From Siphonodentalium dalli (lineage: Eukaryota; Mollusca; Scaphopoda; Gadilida; Siphonodentaliidae): a DNA stretch of 64,000 nucleotides. Each line of letters begins with the position of its first letter. The stretch's first letter is position 1. Positions 32,314 through 42,022 of this stretch are shown here, piece by piece. The position numbers and the translations under genes are program-made. The stretch is from NCBI GenBank assembly GCA_032622095.1, contig CP136062.1, forward strand, positions 153,010,875 through 153,074,874, read 5' to 3'. The notes beneath the pieces are model-generated. The model searched no databases and was not told the DNA's origin. It was given only the letters and a program-made list of their open reading frames with translations.

Positions 32314-34050
32314 ACTTAAGGTTAGTTCATACGCTGGCAAAATTGCACTGCAAAAATGCCATGCCTGATGGTCGTTTAGTTGGCTGGCATTTTTGCATGC
32401 TGCCGGCTAGCTCGTGCTCCGCCGTCGCTGGCTGACAACAATCAACGATGATTTATGATAACGGCGTGTATCTCTTTGTCGGTGATCACAAAACGAGGCC
32501 ACTAACAATAATTGCTCGTGTCCGTGTTTTTCTTGATACGAATTGTGTATAAGTGGTACTTCTCATAAGTCAGAAATGTGGGGTCTATAGGGGAAAGGCG
32601 CGGGCAAAATGGACACAAACAGTGTCGCCAACTTCATCAAACGTATGTAAGATTTATGGAGGCACGGACTCAGTATGAGTATTCGTTGTTTCAAATGTGC
32701 TTAATTCAATACTCTTGAACAATTTCTCATTTATTATCGAAATTACCACATATGGATATTTGATATACCAAACAGTATTAAGTGATGTTAAAGCTTGTGG
32801 TACCAGTTGAAACACACAAATGCAAAGCGGGTACCAATAGGATTTCTCGAAAGACGGAAAGTCGTCGGTTTTCTTCGTTGAACCAATTGCGGACACACCA
32901 TCTCCTCACATGTCCCCAGAACATAAATTGACCCCACCCCAATAATACTTAATTAAGTATTATTGGGGGTGGGGTCAATTTTTGTTCTCGGGACCTGTGC
33001 ATCTCCTCTATTGTTGGCGTTTATGGCACTCATGTATCAGCAGCATCCGGCCTATCGACGGAGCTGGCCATGGCGATATCACATGTTGTCAACAGCTCAG
33101 CGATATCAGTAATCACGCAAAAAACCGCTGTCGTACATGATCACTACTAACGCTGATTTGTTGAAAACAACTGGCAGAAATTAATCGGTTTTGGCAATTT
33201 TGCAGCTGGCATTTTTGCAGTTTGCAGTGCAATATTGCCAGCGTATGAACGTACCCTTACCGTCGATATAGTGTCTTTGCTGCGCGATTCTGTATAAAAA
33301 CCGAGTCTTTGACAAAGCAGGAGCGGACACCTTGTCGAACGCGAGACAAAACTGCCGGTTTGCGTCAGACCGGAGTTCTTCTGAACCAATTTGTGCACGG
33401 GATATAACATCAATTTGAAGAGTAATAAAATATATATGTGAGTCATTTATGTAACAACAATTATTTTGTGTGTCTTTTGAACCAGTTTGTTGACTTTAAA
33501 AATGATAACAAATTAGGTCCGACCAAGTTAGATACCTTTCTATAGGATAAAGTATTATTGGGGTGGGGTCAATTTTTGTTCTGTGGACCTGTGCACAGAA
33601 ACGGAAATCTAGTCCATAAGGCTAGGATCTCAATAATGGACGGATCCACGACTGATTACCCCGAATCTCCTCCCGGGGTCGGGGCATAATAAACAACTTT
33701 TCAAACTCACAAAACTTTTGACACTCACCTTCTGTGATTCGGAGGTAATATACTGCTCCGATGAGGGCCACATTCAATGTGCTTCCAACGAAGAACACTT
33801 TTTCGAAAAACCAGCACATTTTGTGGTCCATATCCCACACGAATGAGATGCAGTTATTTTTTAAACAAGTTCGTGTACATAATATGTCCCCGGCATTTGC
33901 CGCGCCTGAAAACGAGACATCCGCGAAATGACCTGGTTGTGTTATTCCGCCGAGCTCTGGAATGGCTCTAAGTACATTCATTTTTGAAAACCCTACGCCA
34001 AACAAAGACACCAACAGCAGAATACGGAACATCATGGCAAGATCCATCAT
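28088..34050 (-). CDS. Secreted PAN/apple plus C-type lectin-like gene, three exons
   Basis: Minus-strand gene assembled as exon 1 (34050-33729), exon 2 (30305-30117) and exon 3 (28345-28088), joined in phase 1 at both introns with consensus splice sites. The predicted product is about 255 residues: signal peptide, a PAN/apple-like cysteine module, then one C-type lectin domain split across exons 2 and 3. It should be secreted and probably carbohydrate- or pathogen-binding; this is inferred from the domains. Exon 3 needs one base removed from a run of five A (28303-28307) to stay in frame. Intron 1 contains a 2.2-kb foldback element and a dead RT fragment. An inverted paralogue on the plus strand is a pseudogene. 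A second copy of exon 1 lies at 42023-42344. Confidence 0.7.
29145..29490 (+). repeat. 65-70 bp tandem repeat, about 5 units
   Basis: Units contain gtgtcatatgctgtatctat, gtaacatatacactatgtat and agaataaacgtgtcatac. One or two reverse copies are present in the plus arm at 62415-62560. Confidence 0.8.
29922..30058 (-). repeat. Truncated family C repeat
   Basis: Shares the words gatc..tcagtctg, accctggaccgattttaatc and aagtttggtgtggtg, plus gagcaaggagttcaatctaa, with the copies at 13.8-14.5 kb, but lacks the ACTAG-hairpin end. Confidence 0.6.
30117..30305 (-). CDS. Exon 2: N-terminal half of C-type lectin domain
   Basis: 189 bases, phase 1 to phase 1, between acceptor tcttccag (30313-30306) and donor GTGAGT (30116-30111). 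It encodes residues 108-170: GEYFYLFRHES, a Trp-containing strand, then NWINAVAQCSAEDGRILRV, the typical alpha-helix 1 and first conserved Cys of a C-type lectin fold, and an acidic helix (IDLFNDVEN). The plus-strand paralogue at 58812-59000 has the same length but a stop codon. Confidence 0.8.
30373..30940 (-). pseudogene. Non-LTR reverse transcriptase fragment in lectin intron 1
   Basis: On the minus strand, STRQGGVLSPLCYLVFIDDI (RT motif B region, about 30882-30820) is followed, after a shift of frame, by TADDIALLS (the YADD catalytic block, changed to TADD, about 30757-30730) and the thumb-like region RRWRFEFSSTKSKIVVFNEN to WRLGNQTIQEV. Frameshift and changed catalytic tyrosine show it is dead. 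It is absent from the matching place in the plus arm (before 58738), so it was inserted after the inverted duplication or lost there. Confidence 0.8.
31075..31389 (-). repeat. About 30-bp degenerate tandem repeat in lectin intron 1
   Basis: Units like ACTCGGCACACAAACGGTCA-CTTAAGATT. The same repeat in the opposite orientation follows exon 1 of the plus arm at 40910-41215 and 49204-49509, so it predates the inverted duplication. Confidence 0.8.
32267..32311. repeat. (TA)n microsatellite
   Basis: About 45 bp of pure AT inside the foldback element. Shorter TA tracts at 38996-39021 and 39140-39171 have exactly the same length in the tandem copy (47290-47315, 47434-47465). Confidence 0.9.
32323..33259. 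mobile_element. Harbinger-like MITE nested in the foldback element
   Basis: The left end AGGTTAGTTCATACGCTGGC and right end GCCAGCGTATGAACGTACCC are inverted, with TTA on both sides. About 940 bp, itself carrying the 92-bp palindromic insertion at 32908-32999 and a segment (32643-32760) shared with the SINE body at 7.3 kb. The tandem duplication breakpoint (33091) falls inside it. Confidence 0.65.
32908..32999. mobile_element. 92-bp palindromic miniature of the foldback family
   Basis: Flanked by CATCTCCTC on both sides (32899-32907, 33000-33008), a 9-bp duplication. It is a near-perfect palindrome centred on cttaattaag, and its right half (GTATTATTGG, GGGGTCAATTTTTGTTCT, GGACCTGTG) equals the end of the 2.2-kb element at 31390-33592, so it is a minimal derivative consisting of two ends. 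Confidence 0.75.
33729..34050 (-). CDS. Exon 1: signal peptide and PAN/apple-like module (copy A)
   Basis: 107 codons plus one base. Residues 1-22 are a hydrophobic signal peptide (FRILLLVSLFGVGFS). Cysteines at 58, 62, 67 and 79 (C-x3-C-x4-C-x11-C, with ISFVWD between) fit a PAN/apple fold. The start at 34050 is chosen because the plus-strand paralogue has its start a few codons upstream, where this copy has AAG; the frame is open to an ATG at 34116 but that extension is not signal-like. The donor is GTGAGT at 33728-33723. Copy B at 42023-42344 showed no difference. Confidence 0.75.
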
Positions 34051-34099
34051 GTGTGGTATTGGGGTCCTTAGCTCGCTCCGATTGGAGACACTCGCGCGA

Positions 34100-34116
34100 C
34101 AGGAACATATATACAA
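34100..34116 (-). promoter_or_regulatory. TATA-like box upstream of the lectin gene
   Basis: Minus-strand TGTATATATG about 57 bases before the chosen ATG, inside a segment (gatcgatgttatgacaacag, cattgattctgtcttg, cggagcgagct) conserved in both inverted arms. The plus arm lacks the TATATA word itself. Confidence 0.3.
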
Positions 34117-34486
34117 GACAGAATCAATGATCTCTCAAAGCTTCGATTTGAATTACTGACGTACTGTTGTCATAACATCGATCATAATGCATTTCGGATG
34201 AATTGTGTACCCTCAATATGTCACTCAAATAGACGATGATGGGGTATCACACCGTCGTTAAATGTATTGAACACATTCAACTCCGAGACATATGCGTACT
34301 ATATATACCATGCCCAGCGAGCATATTATTACCGGAGACCAAACGCTCACAGACTATTCAACAACGGCGACAGGGAAATTACTAAGTATCTTTCAATTTT
34401 TATCAAAACTTCATCAACATCATCCGACACTCTTGTGGCTTCATTTCCTGACAAATAAGTATTCACCCTTCTAAAATATATCGATA

Positions 34487-34998
34487 TATAAGGATTAACT
34501 GTCATGTGGACTGTTTTTATGGAGATGTAACGGTGAGGTAAGTGGACATAACTTGTGTAAAACCCGAAGGGTTTTACATACAAGTTATGTCCACTTACCT
34601 CACCGTTACATCTCCATAAAAATAGTCCACATGACAGTTAATCCTTATATTTATATACATTTAGCGAAAAAGCCGCTTTTGTAAATATATTTAAATCGAA
34701 AAGTGTATCGTGACAAGATCAGCCCAAAATACCCAATAGCACCCTTGGCAAAAGTTAATAGGAACAATTTATCTTCATGTTGAAACCCGATGATGTATTA
34801 AGTCAATCCTGCGCGAGTCAAAATGCGCCCAAAGCATTACGCGTTCGTCTTTCCAAACCTAATGACGTATCGATTGTGTTATTAGCTTGGTGTTATGAGG
34901 CGTTACGCATTCACCGAGAAATAACTGCAACTAGCCACGTGGGCGCCGACCAATCAGAATGCTGGATTTAGTGATGACAACACTTAGTGTGTAAATAT
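34487..34998 (+). mobile_element. Palindrome-headed element P, copy A
   Basis: Begins with a palindrome of about 164 bp (34487-34650), arms ATAAGGATTAACTGTCATGT ... ACTTGTGTAAAACCC around a cgaagg centre, followed by about 350 bp of unique-looking sequence (tttagcgaaaaagccgcttt ... gtgatgacaacacttagt). The same structure at 62706-63215 sits in an otherwise conserved stretch, showing it is mobile. It marks the outer edge of the minus arm of the inverted duplication. Confidence 0.75.
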
Positions 34999-35027
34999 AA
35001 AGTTATAACAGAAGGTGAGTATGAACA

Positions 35028-35138
35028 GTATGTGTTTTTCTTGTACTCGTCCAGGTTGTGGTGAAAAGTCATATTGTGTCGAGTCCAATCTGACTTTTCA
35101 CCACAACCTGGACGAGTACAAGAAAAACTCATACTATG
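35028..35138. repeat. Hairpin of about 100 bp, copy A
   Basis: The arms GTTTTTCTTGTACTCGTCCA plus GGTTGTGGTGAAAAGTCA are complemented 3' of a short centre (tattgtgtcgagtccaatc). Copy B at 43322-43432. It creates mirror-image open frames on both strands. Confidence 0.8.
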
Positions 35139-35831
35139 CACAACATTTTGTAATGACATTTTTCTTATCCATCTGTATGTTTATCCATATTTTGGGAATA
35201 AAACTTTTGTGGTTATTTTTGGTATTTGTCGGCACTTAATTCTCTATAAAGCCTGTATTTGATCAACATAAACCATGATTTGGAACAGTAAACACGGAAA
35301 TGAAAAAAAAAACTCAATGCGGTAGTTTTTGCCCAATCAGAAATAGTGATAGTTTAAGGGATGGATAATAATACAACACATTCTCGTGCCAATAGGTTCA
35401 TATTGATCCTACATATTCACATAGTTTGATTTGAACTTATTTTATTCTGAAATAAGCCCGTTGTGAACTTATACGCGTTACTCCGTTGAATGGCGCGGGC
35501 CACAGTGAATAACAAATTACCACGGTAAATATGGTTATATGTAAACTGTTGTTCAAATAGTGTCATACTGACTTATTACCACGGTAAATTTTGTTTTGGG
35601 TAAGCTTAAGCATGCTATAGCGAATTAAAAAAAAAACTGGATAAAACCTTAGGGGCATTTTATAACTCAAAACTATCACCAAATATTCATAGTAATAATT
35701 TTGATGCCCATGAAAAACGTAAGATTCCCTGGCACTAAACCTACAAAATAAGTCTGTTAAAGAATATAAGAAAAAATTATTAAAATTGTAAAAAATTGTA
35801 AAAAATAATAACAAATGATGAAAATTGTTAG

Positions 35832-35900
35832 GCCAATGCATTCTCTTATATATGCGAGGCGACCTATGGTCGACTCGCATATATAAGAGAATGCATTGGC
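35832..35900. mobile_element. 68-bp hairpin element, copy A
   Basis: Same palindrome as at 27039, preceded by the AT-rich core (aattgtaaaaaattgtaaaa, gaaaattgtta) typical of the two-hairpin MITE whose left hairpin is missing here. Copy B at 44126-44194. Confidence 0.8.
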
Positions 35901-36002
35901 ACAGGGTATATGGGTTGATACAAAACTCGGACCTGGCACTGAAAGGGTTAAGGAGAACATGCTGGGTGTTTACACACGTACCGACCCTCTATAAGGAACG
36001 AC

Positions 36003-36612
36003 CCCCGCACTAATACACTCTTATATTAATACACTCTTATACTAATACACTCTTACACTAATACACCCTTACACTAATATAATATACACTAATACACTCT
36101 CACATTAATACACTCTTATACCAATACACGCTTACACTCTCACACTAATACATTCTTACACTAACACACTCTTACACTAATACACGCTTACACTAATACA
36201 CTCTTACACTGATACACCATTACACTATTGCAATACTACGACCTAATATCAATATGCTCATACACTAATATGCCCTTTACTAATACGTTCTTACACTAAT
36301 GTACTATTGGTCTAATAAACTCACTCTTACACCAATATGCTCTTGTACTGATACACACTCTTATACTAATATAATAAGCTCTTACACTAAAACGCTCTTA
36401 TACTAACACTCTTACACTACTACACTAATTCACCCTGTCACAAATACACTCTTACACGATTGCACCCTTACACTAATATGCTCTTACACTAATACACCAC
36501 TATACACTAATACGATATGACACTAATACGCTTTTACTCTAAAACACTATTGTACACTAATACGCACTTACGATAATGCGCTTGTATACTAATACACTCT
36601 TACACTAATACA
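36003..36612 (+). repeat. Degenerate 14-16 bp minisatellite, copy A
   Basis: About 600 bp of units like ACTAATACACTCTTAC with many variants (acgcttac, atgctctt). Copy B at 44297-44906. Confidence 0.9.
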
Positions 36613-36626
36613 AAGAGGATACCTAC

Positions 36627-36851
36627 GGCATTTGACTGAATAAGATTTGGAAAATGGTCCGAACAAACGTTAACGTATGTGGAATCGTTGTTGACTTTGT
36701 CCGCGCGGCTGAGTGCGATTAACCATGCACGTCGCAAACCCTTGTCTTTTTTCCCGGAAGGAAGACGATGGAGGCTGACTTGCTTTCCGAACCTTCCAGT
36801 ACTATTCCGTGAGTTTTGACAACCGGGAACAGAACAATAATCTTTTCCCAT
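36627..36851 (-). CDS. THAP-domain exon, copy A
   Basis: 75 codons from ATG at 36851 to a GTAGGT donor (36626-36621). The frame begins MGKDYCSVPGCQNSR and has VSLHRLPSG, a Trp at 43 and VCSDHF, giving C6-x4-C11 ... C63-x2-H66, the C2CH zinc-binding pattern of THAP DNA-binding domains. THAP domains occur in P-element transposases and in host regulators. No further exon is recognised in the spacer, so it may be the first exon of a lost gene or a transposon relic. It sits antisense to the plus pseudogene, between the two divergent lectin genes. Copy B: 44921-45145. Confidence 0.65.
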
Positions 36852-37112
36852 TTCATGTAATGCATGGATGTAGCTTAGGTAGGAAGCACGTATTTTCAAT
36901 ATGCATTCCATTGCCAATGTTTGCCTTTATATCTACTATTTGGTGAGACAAATACTCACTAATCCCGTCTCGGATTTTTATTAGACTAGGATATACATAA
37001 TATGACATAAATATTTAATTGATTTACTTTTGTAACGTTAAAAGCATGTCGCGACAAAGCTTTCCCGACGCCCGGTCGACTGGCATGGTGTATAGAAGCG
37101 GCCATCTCATTA

Positions 37113-37562
37113 GGTTACAATACACCAAATACAAATTAGTAGAGTGATTTCCCCTGGCACTACCATGCTAGGATCAGCATAAAAAAAATTCTGGCAGCTG
37201 AATGGTCAATGATACATGGATGAAAAGTGCACGAAAAAATGCACAAATGTGTTTCCCGTCGAGAAACATCAAATATAACCACATGGTAAATGGTTATGGC
37301 TGTGCAAGTGGCGAATAATTTATGGGAGGTGTTTGTGCTTTTTTCGATGTCATTTGTTCTCAATTGTAAGGGTAGTGTGACGTTTGTCAAGCTCCAGTGT
37401 GATCTACCATGCTAACAAGTACTTTTGTGCACATTTCTGTGTGTCTGAAAGGACGTTCTTTAATTTCAAATACTCGTGCAGGGTCAAAGCTTTGCTGCGA
37501 ATATAGGCCAGCGGGATTTGTTAACACTGAGGCCTATGTAAATCATTTGGTGTATTGTAACC
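37113..37562. mobile_element. 450-bp MITE with ATTA target duplication, copy A
   Basis: Perfect 18-bp inverted ends GGTTACAATACACCAAAT / ATTTGGTGTATTGTAACC, flanked by ATTA at 37109-37112 and 37563-37566. Interior non-coding. Copy B at 45407-45856. Confidence 0.85.
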
Positions 37563-38037
37563 ATTAACGCTGAGCTGATATTATACCTACTAGTCAGGGG
37601 AGGTAATACCAATCATCGACGATAACTCTGCTTATCGCAAACGGTCCTATAGGAATCACTGAACTAAATGGTTTCCCATAGGCGACAGTGTTAACGTTTC
37701 GGTCAAATTCACTGAATTGAAGCCTGCAGGCCATACCAGTGATGTTTACCCAGCTAGATTGACACGAGTTGATCACGAAAATGCAAGAAAAATCACAGGT
37801 CATGTGTTTACTTTTTAAAATAAATCCCCAAGTGTACGACAGGGCTATCGCACAGCCAAATAAAGAGTTTTAGGCATATGTTTAGTTTCAATCTACAATG
37901 AAAGAAATACACTGCTAGAAATACAGTCGAATACTATAGAACACAAAATATGTATTACAAAATTAGTAAATCACAAATTAACGCTGATATTACAAAAATT
38001 GTATTCTATAGTATAGGCCCCTGGAAGCTCCATATAC

Positions 38038-38402
38038 AGTCCAAATCTAAAGACGTTAGAAAATAAACATTTCCAATGTGTATGCCAAGACTGGAATGCC
38101 CTCACAGACGACATAGCAAATGTTAAGACCGTTCTCCACTTCAAGGAGAAGTTGGAGCGCTGGCGATAAAGGTTTAAATCCACATGTTTCCATCGTGGAC
38201 TTTGTAACTCGAAATTGTTATCTGTTGGAGTTGTCAGTTACTCGCGATGGCCGCTGGTTTGCCGCACATGGTCGACGAGTTTTTCAGCCATTGAAATAAG
38301 TGTTAGATTAGCCGTAAGTGTGCGGATTTCCTCCACCACTAAAATAGCAATGTCGTAACATTAAACCCCAATCAATCAGTCAATCAATCAATTAATCAAA
38401 TC
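38038..38402 (+). pseudogene. LINE 3' end: ORF2 C-terminus and CAAT-tailed 3' UTR, copy A
   Basis: The plus frame closing at TAA 38167-38169 reads WNALTDDIANVKTVLHFKEK before LERWR, the very C-terminal RT tail block (WN.LP....A....FK..L) of many non-LTR elements. It is followed by a 3' UTR ending ttaaaccccaatcaatcagt with CAAT/TCAA repeats, a tail type frequent in molluscan genomes. 5'-truncated. Copy B at 46332-46696. Confidence 0.7.
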
Positions 38403-39019
38403 AATTAATATTCATAACACATCATCGATCGGGACTACTATTTCCACTTTTTAGTTTGAATTTTTTTATTTTAACATTAGACTTTAAATAACAATAAGTT
38501 CCGAGTAGAGTGTTGTCAATGGCATTGTTTAATCCAACGTAAATAATTGACTTTGTTACAGTTTGGTTTAGGAAACCGAACTAAAACACTCCAGAATATT
38601 TGTATAAATATCGTTCGTCAACCGGACATGTTCACCGTGCACATTCTAGAAATTTGTAGCTATATAACAGATATTTTGCTCTCGTGTTTGTAACCCCATA
38701 CTGCTTATAATGGTTGTTAGGAAGTCGCTTGTTGTGTCTTCGATATCGCTAGGCAGACACATGTCGCATCGACGATTAAGCTATCAGCTCATTGGCTATA
38801 ATTGAAAATGGGGCGGTACTTACGGATAGATCCATTGCGTTATATCTCAGGTCGTCTTGCACCGATTTGCGTGAAATGTTGCGTGTCGTATTTAATCTGA
38901 CATTGGTGTGGTATAATTTTAAACGCCCCAAAAGCGTGATAGAGTTTACAATATCACTGGTTACAGTTAGACGCACACACACAGACACTTGGCTTGTATA
39001 TATATATATATATATATAT

Positions 39020-39103
39020 ATAGGAAGTTCTTATCTAGTACGACATTAAAGATTTGATGGGTCTTTAATTGGTGTTATCATATATTGATAAGAACTTCCT
39101 ATT
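39020..39103. repeat. Short inverted repeat next to TA tract, copy A
   Basis: TAGGAAGTTCTTATC and its exact complement GATAAGAACTTCCTA enclose about 54 bp. Copy B at 47314-47397. Confidence 0.6.
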
Positions 39104-39136
39104 AGACCAGACCCATACGGCTAAAGATATCAACAC

Positions 39137-39174
<38 letters not shown>

Positions 39175-39212
39175 ATTGGCTCGAACATATGCTGAAACCC
39201 CACATAAATTAT

Positions 39213-40454
39213 ATCGGTATATTTTAGAAGGGTGAATACTTGGCTGTCAGGAAATGTAGCCACAAGAGTGCCGGATGATGTCGATGAACTGTTTGATAAA
39301 TATAGAAAGATACTTGGTAATTTCCCTGTTCGCGTTGTCGAATATTATATAGTATACATGTATTGATCGTTTGTGGGAGTTTTGATCTCCGATAATAATA
39401 TGATCTCTGGTACTGTACGCGTATGTCTCGGAGTTGAATGTTTTCAATACGCATAATCCGATTTAAAGCCCTTAAATTACTATTTCTTCGGCTTTGGGGG
39501 TAAAAAAAAAATAGATTTGAGTCGAGGAACCGGATTTAAAGCCCCTAAATTACTATTTCTTCGGCTGTGGGGGTAAACAAATTAGATTTGAGTCGAGAAA
39601 CCCTATTTAGAGCCCTTAAATTATTATTTCTTCCGCTTTGGGGGTTAAAATTTAGATTTGAGTCGAGGAACCAGGTTTAAAGCCCTTAAATTACTATATC
39701 TTCGGCTGTGGGGGTAAAACAAAATTAGATTTGAGCCGAAGAAACCGATTTAAAACCCTTAAATTACTATTTCTTCGGCTGTGGGGTTAAAACAAAATCA
39801 GATTTGAGTCGAGGAACCAGGTTTACAGCCCTTAAATTACTATTTCTTCGGCTTTGGGGTAAACAAAATTAGATTTGAGTCGAGGAACCCGATTTAAAGC
39901 CCCTAAATTACTATTTCTTCGGCTTTGGGGGTAAAAAAAAAATTATATTTGAGTCGAGGAACCCACCCCTCGAAGCACAGAGTTATTAGAGTTCGAGTAT
40001 TGATATCTGTTATTTTTCACCACCTCGAATATTTGGCGGCCTAGCAATTATTCGACGAATGCCAACCGACATGCTCTCGATACCAAATTGTGTTGAAGAA
40101 AATGCTTATATAACACTTTTTGGGCAATTTTATACAATAGTTGACTGTGGTTAGAATTATTTTTTTGGTAATTTCTCGATGTTGATAACCGTAGCGGCAT
40201 TTCATGAAATGTTGTTGTTGTTGTTGGAATCTGATGATATGGGGACCATCGGAATCGGATTTTGTACCTTTATGGACGACACAATCCACCCGAGTTGCAT
40301 CATTAGTTCACGCGCGATACCATGTAGTACGTGATCGATGTTATGACAACAGTATACGTCAGTCGTGAAATAGCAGCTTTACAATTAAGAGCTCATTGAT
40401 TCTCTGTCTTGTGGTGGTTACTGTCGAGGGGAGAGTCTCACATCGGAGCGAGCT
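39213..40454 (+). repeat. Upstream region of the plus pseudogene, inverted match to 34051-34490
   Basis: 39215-39455 and 40320-40454 match the region 5' of the minus lectin gene in reverse orientation (caactccgagacatacgcgt, gatcgatgttatgacaacag). The 72-bp minisatellite (39458-39963) and about 330 bp more are inserted here relative to the minus arm. Confidence 0.75.
39458..39963 (+). repeat. 72-bp minisatellite, 7 units, copy A
   Basis: Units contain gatttaaagcccttaaatta, ctatttcttcggctttgggg and agatttgagtcgaggaac. Absent from the matching place in the minus arm (near 34270). Copy B at 47752-48257. Confidence 0.95.
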
Positions 40455-40792
40455 ATGGACCCCAATACCACACCTGATGTTGCCATGATGTTCCGTTTTC
40501 TGCTTTTTGTGTCTGGGCTTGGCGTCGGGTTTTCGAAACTGACTGAACTTATAGTTATTCCAGAGCTCGGCGGAATAACACAACCAGGTCATTTCGCGGA
40601 TGTCCCGTTTTCAGGCGCGGCAAATGCCGGGGGAAATGTTCTGTACAAGAACTTGCTTAAAAAATAACTGCATCTCATTCGTGTGGGATATGGACCAAAA
40701 AATGTGCTGGTTTTTCGAAAAAGTTTTCTTCGTTGGAAGCGCATTGAATGTGGCCCTCATCGGAGCAGTATATTACCTCCGAATCACAGAAG
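40455..40792 (+). pseudogene. Lectin paralogue exon 1 (PAN/apple), frameshifted, copy A
   Basis: Inverted duplicate of exon 1 at 33729-34050. It keeps a start (MDPNTTPDVAMMFRFLLF), the signal peptide, the PELGGITQPGHFADV block, and in another frame CTRTCLKNNCISFVWDMD and the GTGAGT donor at 40793. Between GCCGGG and TGTACA this copy has 10 bases where the minus copy has 9 (about 40627-40638), so the frame breaks before the cysteine core. Exon 2 at 58812-59000 has a stop codon, so the gene copy is dead. Confidence 0.85.
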
Positions 40793-40909
40793 GTGAGTGT
40801 CAAACAGTTTTGAAAATATGTTTATTATCCCCCGATCCCGGAGGAGATTCGGGGTAAATTGTCGTGGGATCCGTCCGTTCTTGCGATCTTGCGATCCTAC
40901 CCTTATGTG

Positions 40910-41215
40910 GCCGTTTCTGGGCCGAGTAATCTTAGCCAGCCGTTTCTGTGCCGAGTAACCTAATATATATGTCTGTTTCTGGGCCGAGTGATCTTAGAAG
41001 CTGTTTCTTTGCAGAGCAATCTTAAATGGCGTTTTCGTGCCGAGTAACTTAATACATGGTCATGTCTGCGCCGAGTAATCTCAAGTGACCGTTTGTGTGC
41101 CGAGTAATCTTATAGGTGACCGTCTGTGTGTGCCGAGTAATCTTAAGTGGTCGTTTATGTGTCGCGTAAACCTAGATGGCCGTCTGTGCGCCGAGTAATT
41201 ATATGCGACCATTCA
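40910..41215 (+). repeat. About 30-bp degenerate tandem repeat, copy A
   Basis: Units like gccgagtaatcttaagtgac-cgtttgtgt, inverse of those at 31075-31389. Lies just after the donor of the pseudo-exon 1, in its first intron. Confidence 0.8.
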
Positions 41216-42022
41216 CACACTGCACGTCTGTGTTCATGTTTCACTTTAAAAAAGCCCCACAAATAGTTTTGTCCGTAAGATATCCATAATATCTGTCCAT
41301 ATATTTTCCGTCAGTCGACAACATAAATCCCCTTTCTATTGATTTGTCTAGTGCTTAGTACTTAGTACACATTCTTAATCATCAAACAGCTCAGCGATAT
41401 CAGTAATCACGCAAAAAACCGCTGTCGTACATGATCACTACTAACGCTGATTTGTTGAAAACAACTGGCAGAAATTAATCGGTTTTGGCAATTTTGCAGC
41501 TGGCATTTTTGCAGTTTGCAGTGCAATATTGCCAGCGTATGAACGTACCCTTACCGTCGATATAGTGTCTTTGCTGCGCGATTCTGTATAAAAACCGAGT
41601 CTTTGACAAAGCAGGAGCGGACACCTTGTCGAACGCGAGACAAAACTGCCGGTTTGCGTCAGACCGGAGTTCTTCTGAACCAATTTGTGCACGGGATATA
41701 ACATCAATTTGAAGAGTAATAAAATATATATGTGAGTCATTTATGTAACAACAATTATTTTGTGTGTCTTTTGAACCAGTTTGTTGACTTTAAAAATGAT
41801 AACAAATTAGGTCCGACCAAGTTAGATACCTTTCTATAGGATAAAGTATTATTGGGGTGGGGTCAATTTTTGTTCTGTGGACCTGTGCACAGAAACGGAA
41901 ATCTAGTCCATAAGGCTAGGATCTCAATAATGGACGGATCCACGACTGATTACCCCGAATCTCCTCCCGGGGTCGGGGCATAATAAACAACTTTTCAAAC
42001 TCACAAAACTTTTGACACTCAC

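Larger units (their letters stand above)
31390..33592. mobile_element. Foldback/Mutator-like element with 10-bp target duplication
   Basis: 2,203 bp flanked on both sides by GCACAGAAAC (31380-31389 and 33593-33602). Long inverted arms (about 31390-31745 and 33262-33592) start ACAGGTACCCAGAACA and end TGTTCTGTGGACCTGT. The plus arm has the site once (gtttctgggc near 40911), an empty site. Long arms and a 9-10 bp duplication resemble Mutator-like or foldback elements; no transposase is seen. It is nested: a further inverted pair (31745-31785, 32230-32268), a TA tract and a Harbinger-like MITE lie inside. Confidence 0.7.
33091..41384. repeat. Tandem duplication unit, copy A (8,294 bp)
   Basis: Every open frame and every line I compared in 33091-41384 recurs at +8,294. 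The joint at 41384/41385 reads ...catca|aacagctcag and shares 2 bp (aa) with both outer breakpoints, so there is no long homology at the ends. The unit carries minus exon 1, a THAP exon, MITEs, two minisatellites and plus pseudo-exon 1. Confidence 0.95.

Noticed and set aside
33777-34159. Plus-strand frames over lectin exon 1
   Set aside because: Opposite-strand shadows of the exon, which is supported by signal peptide, cysteine spacing, splice donor and a paralogue.
41441-41740. 99-codon minus frame (also 33147-33446)
   Set aside because: Lies within the foldback element arm and Harbinger-like end; no domain, so it is repeat-derived.
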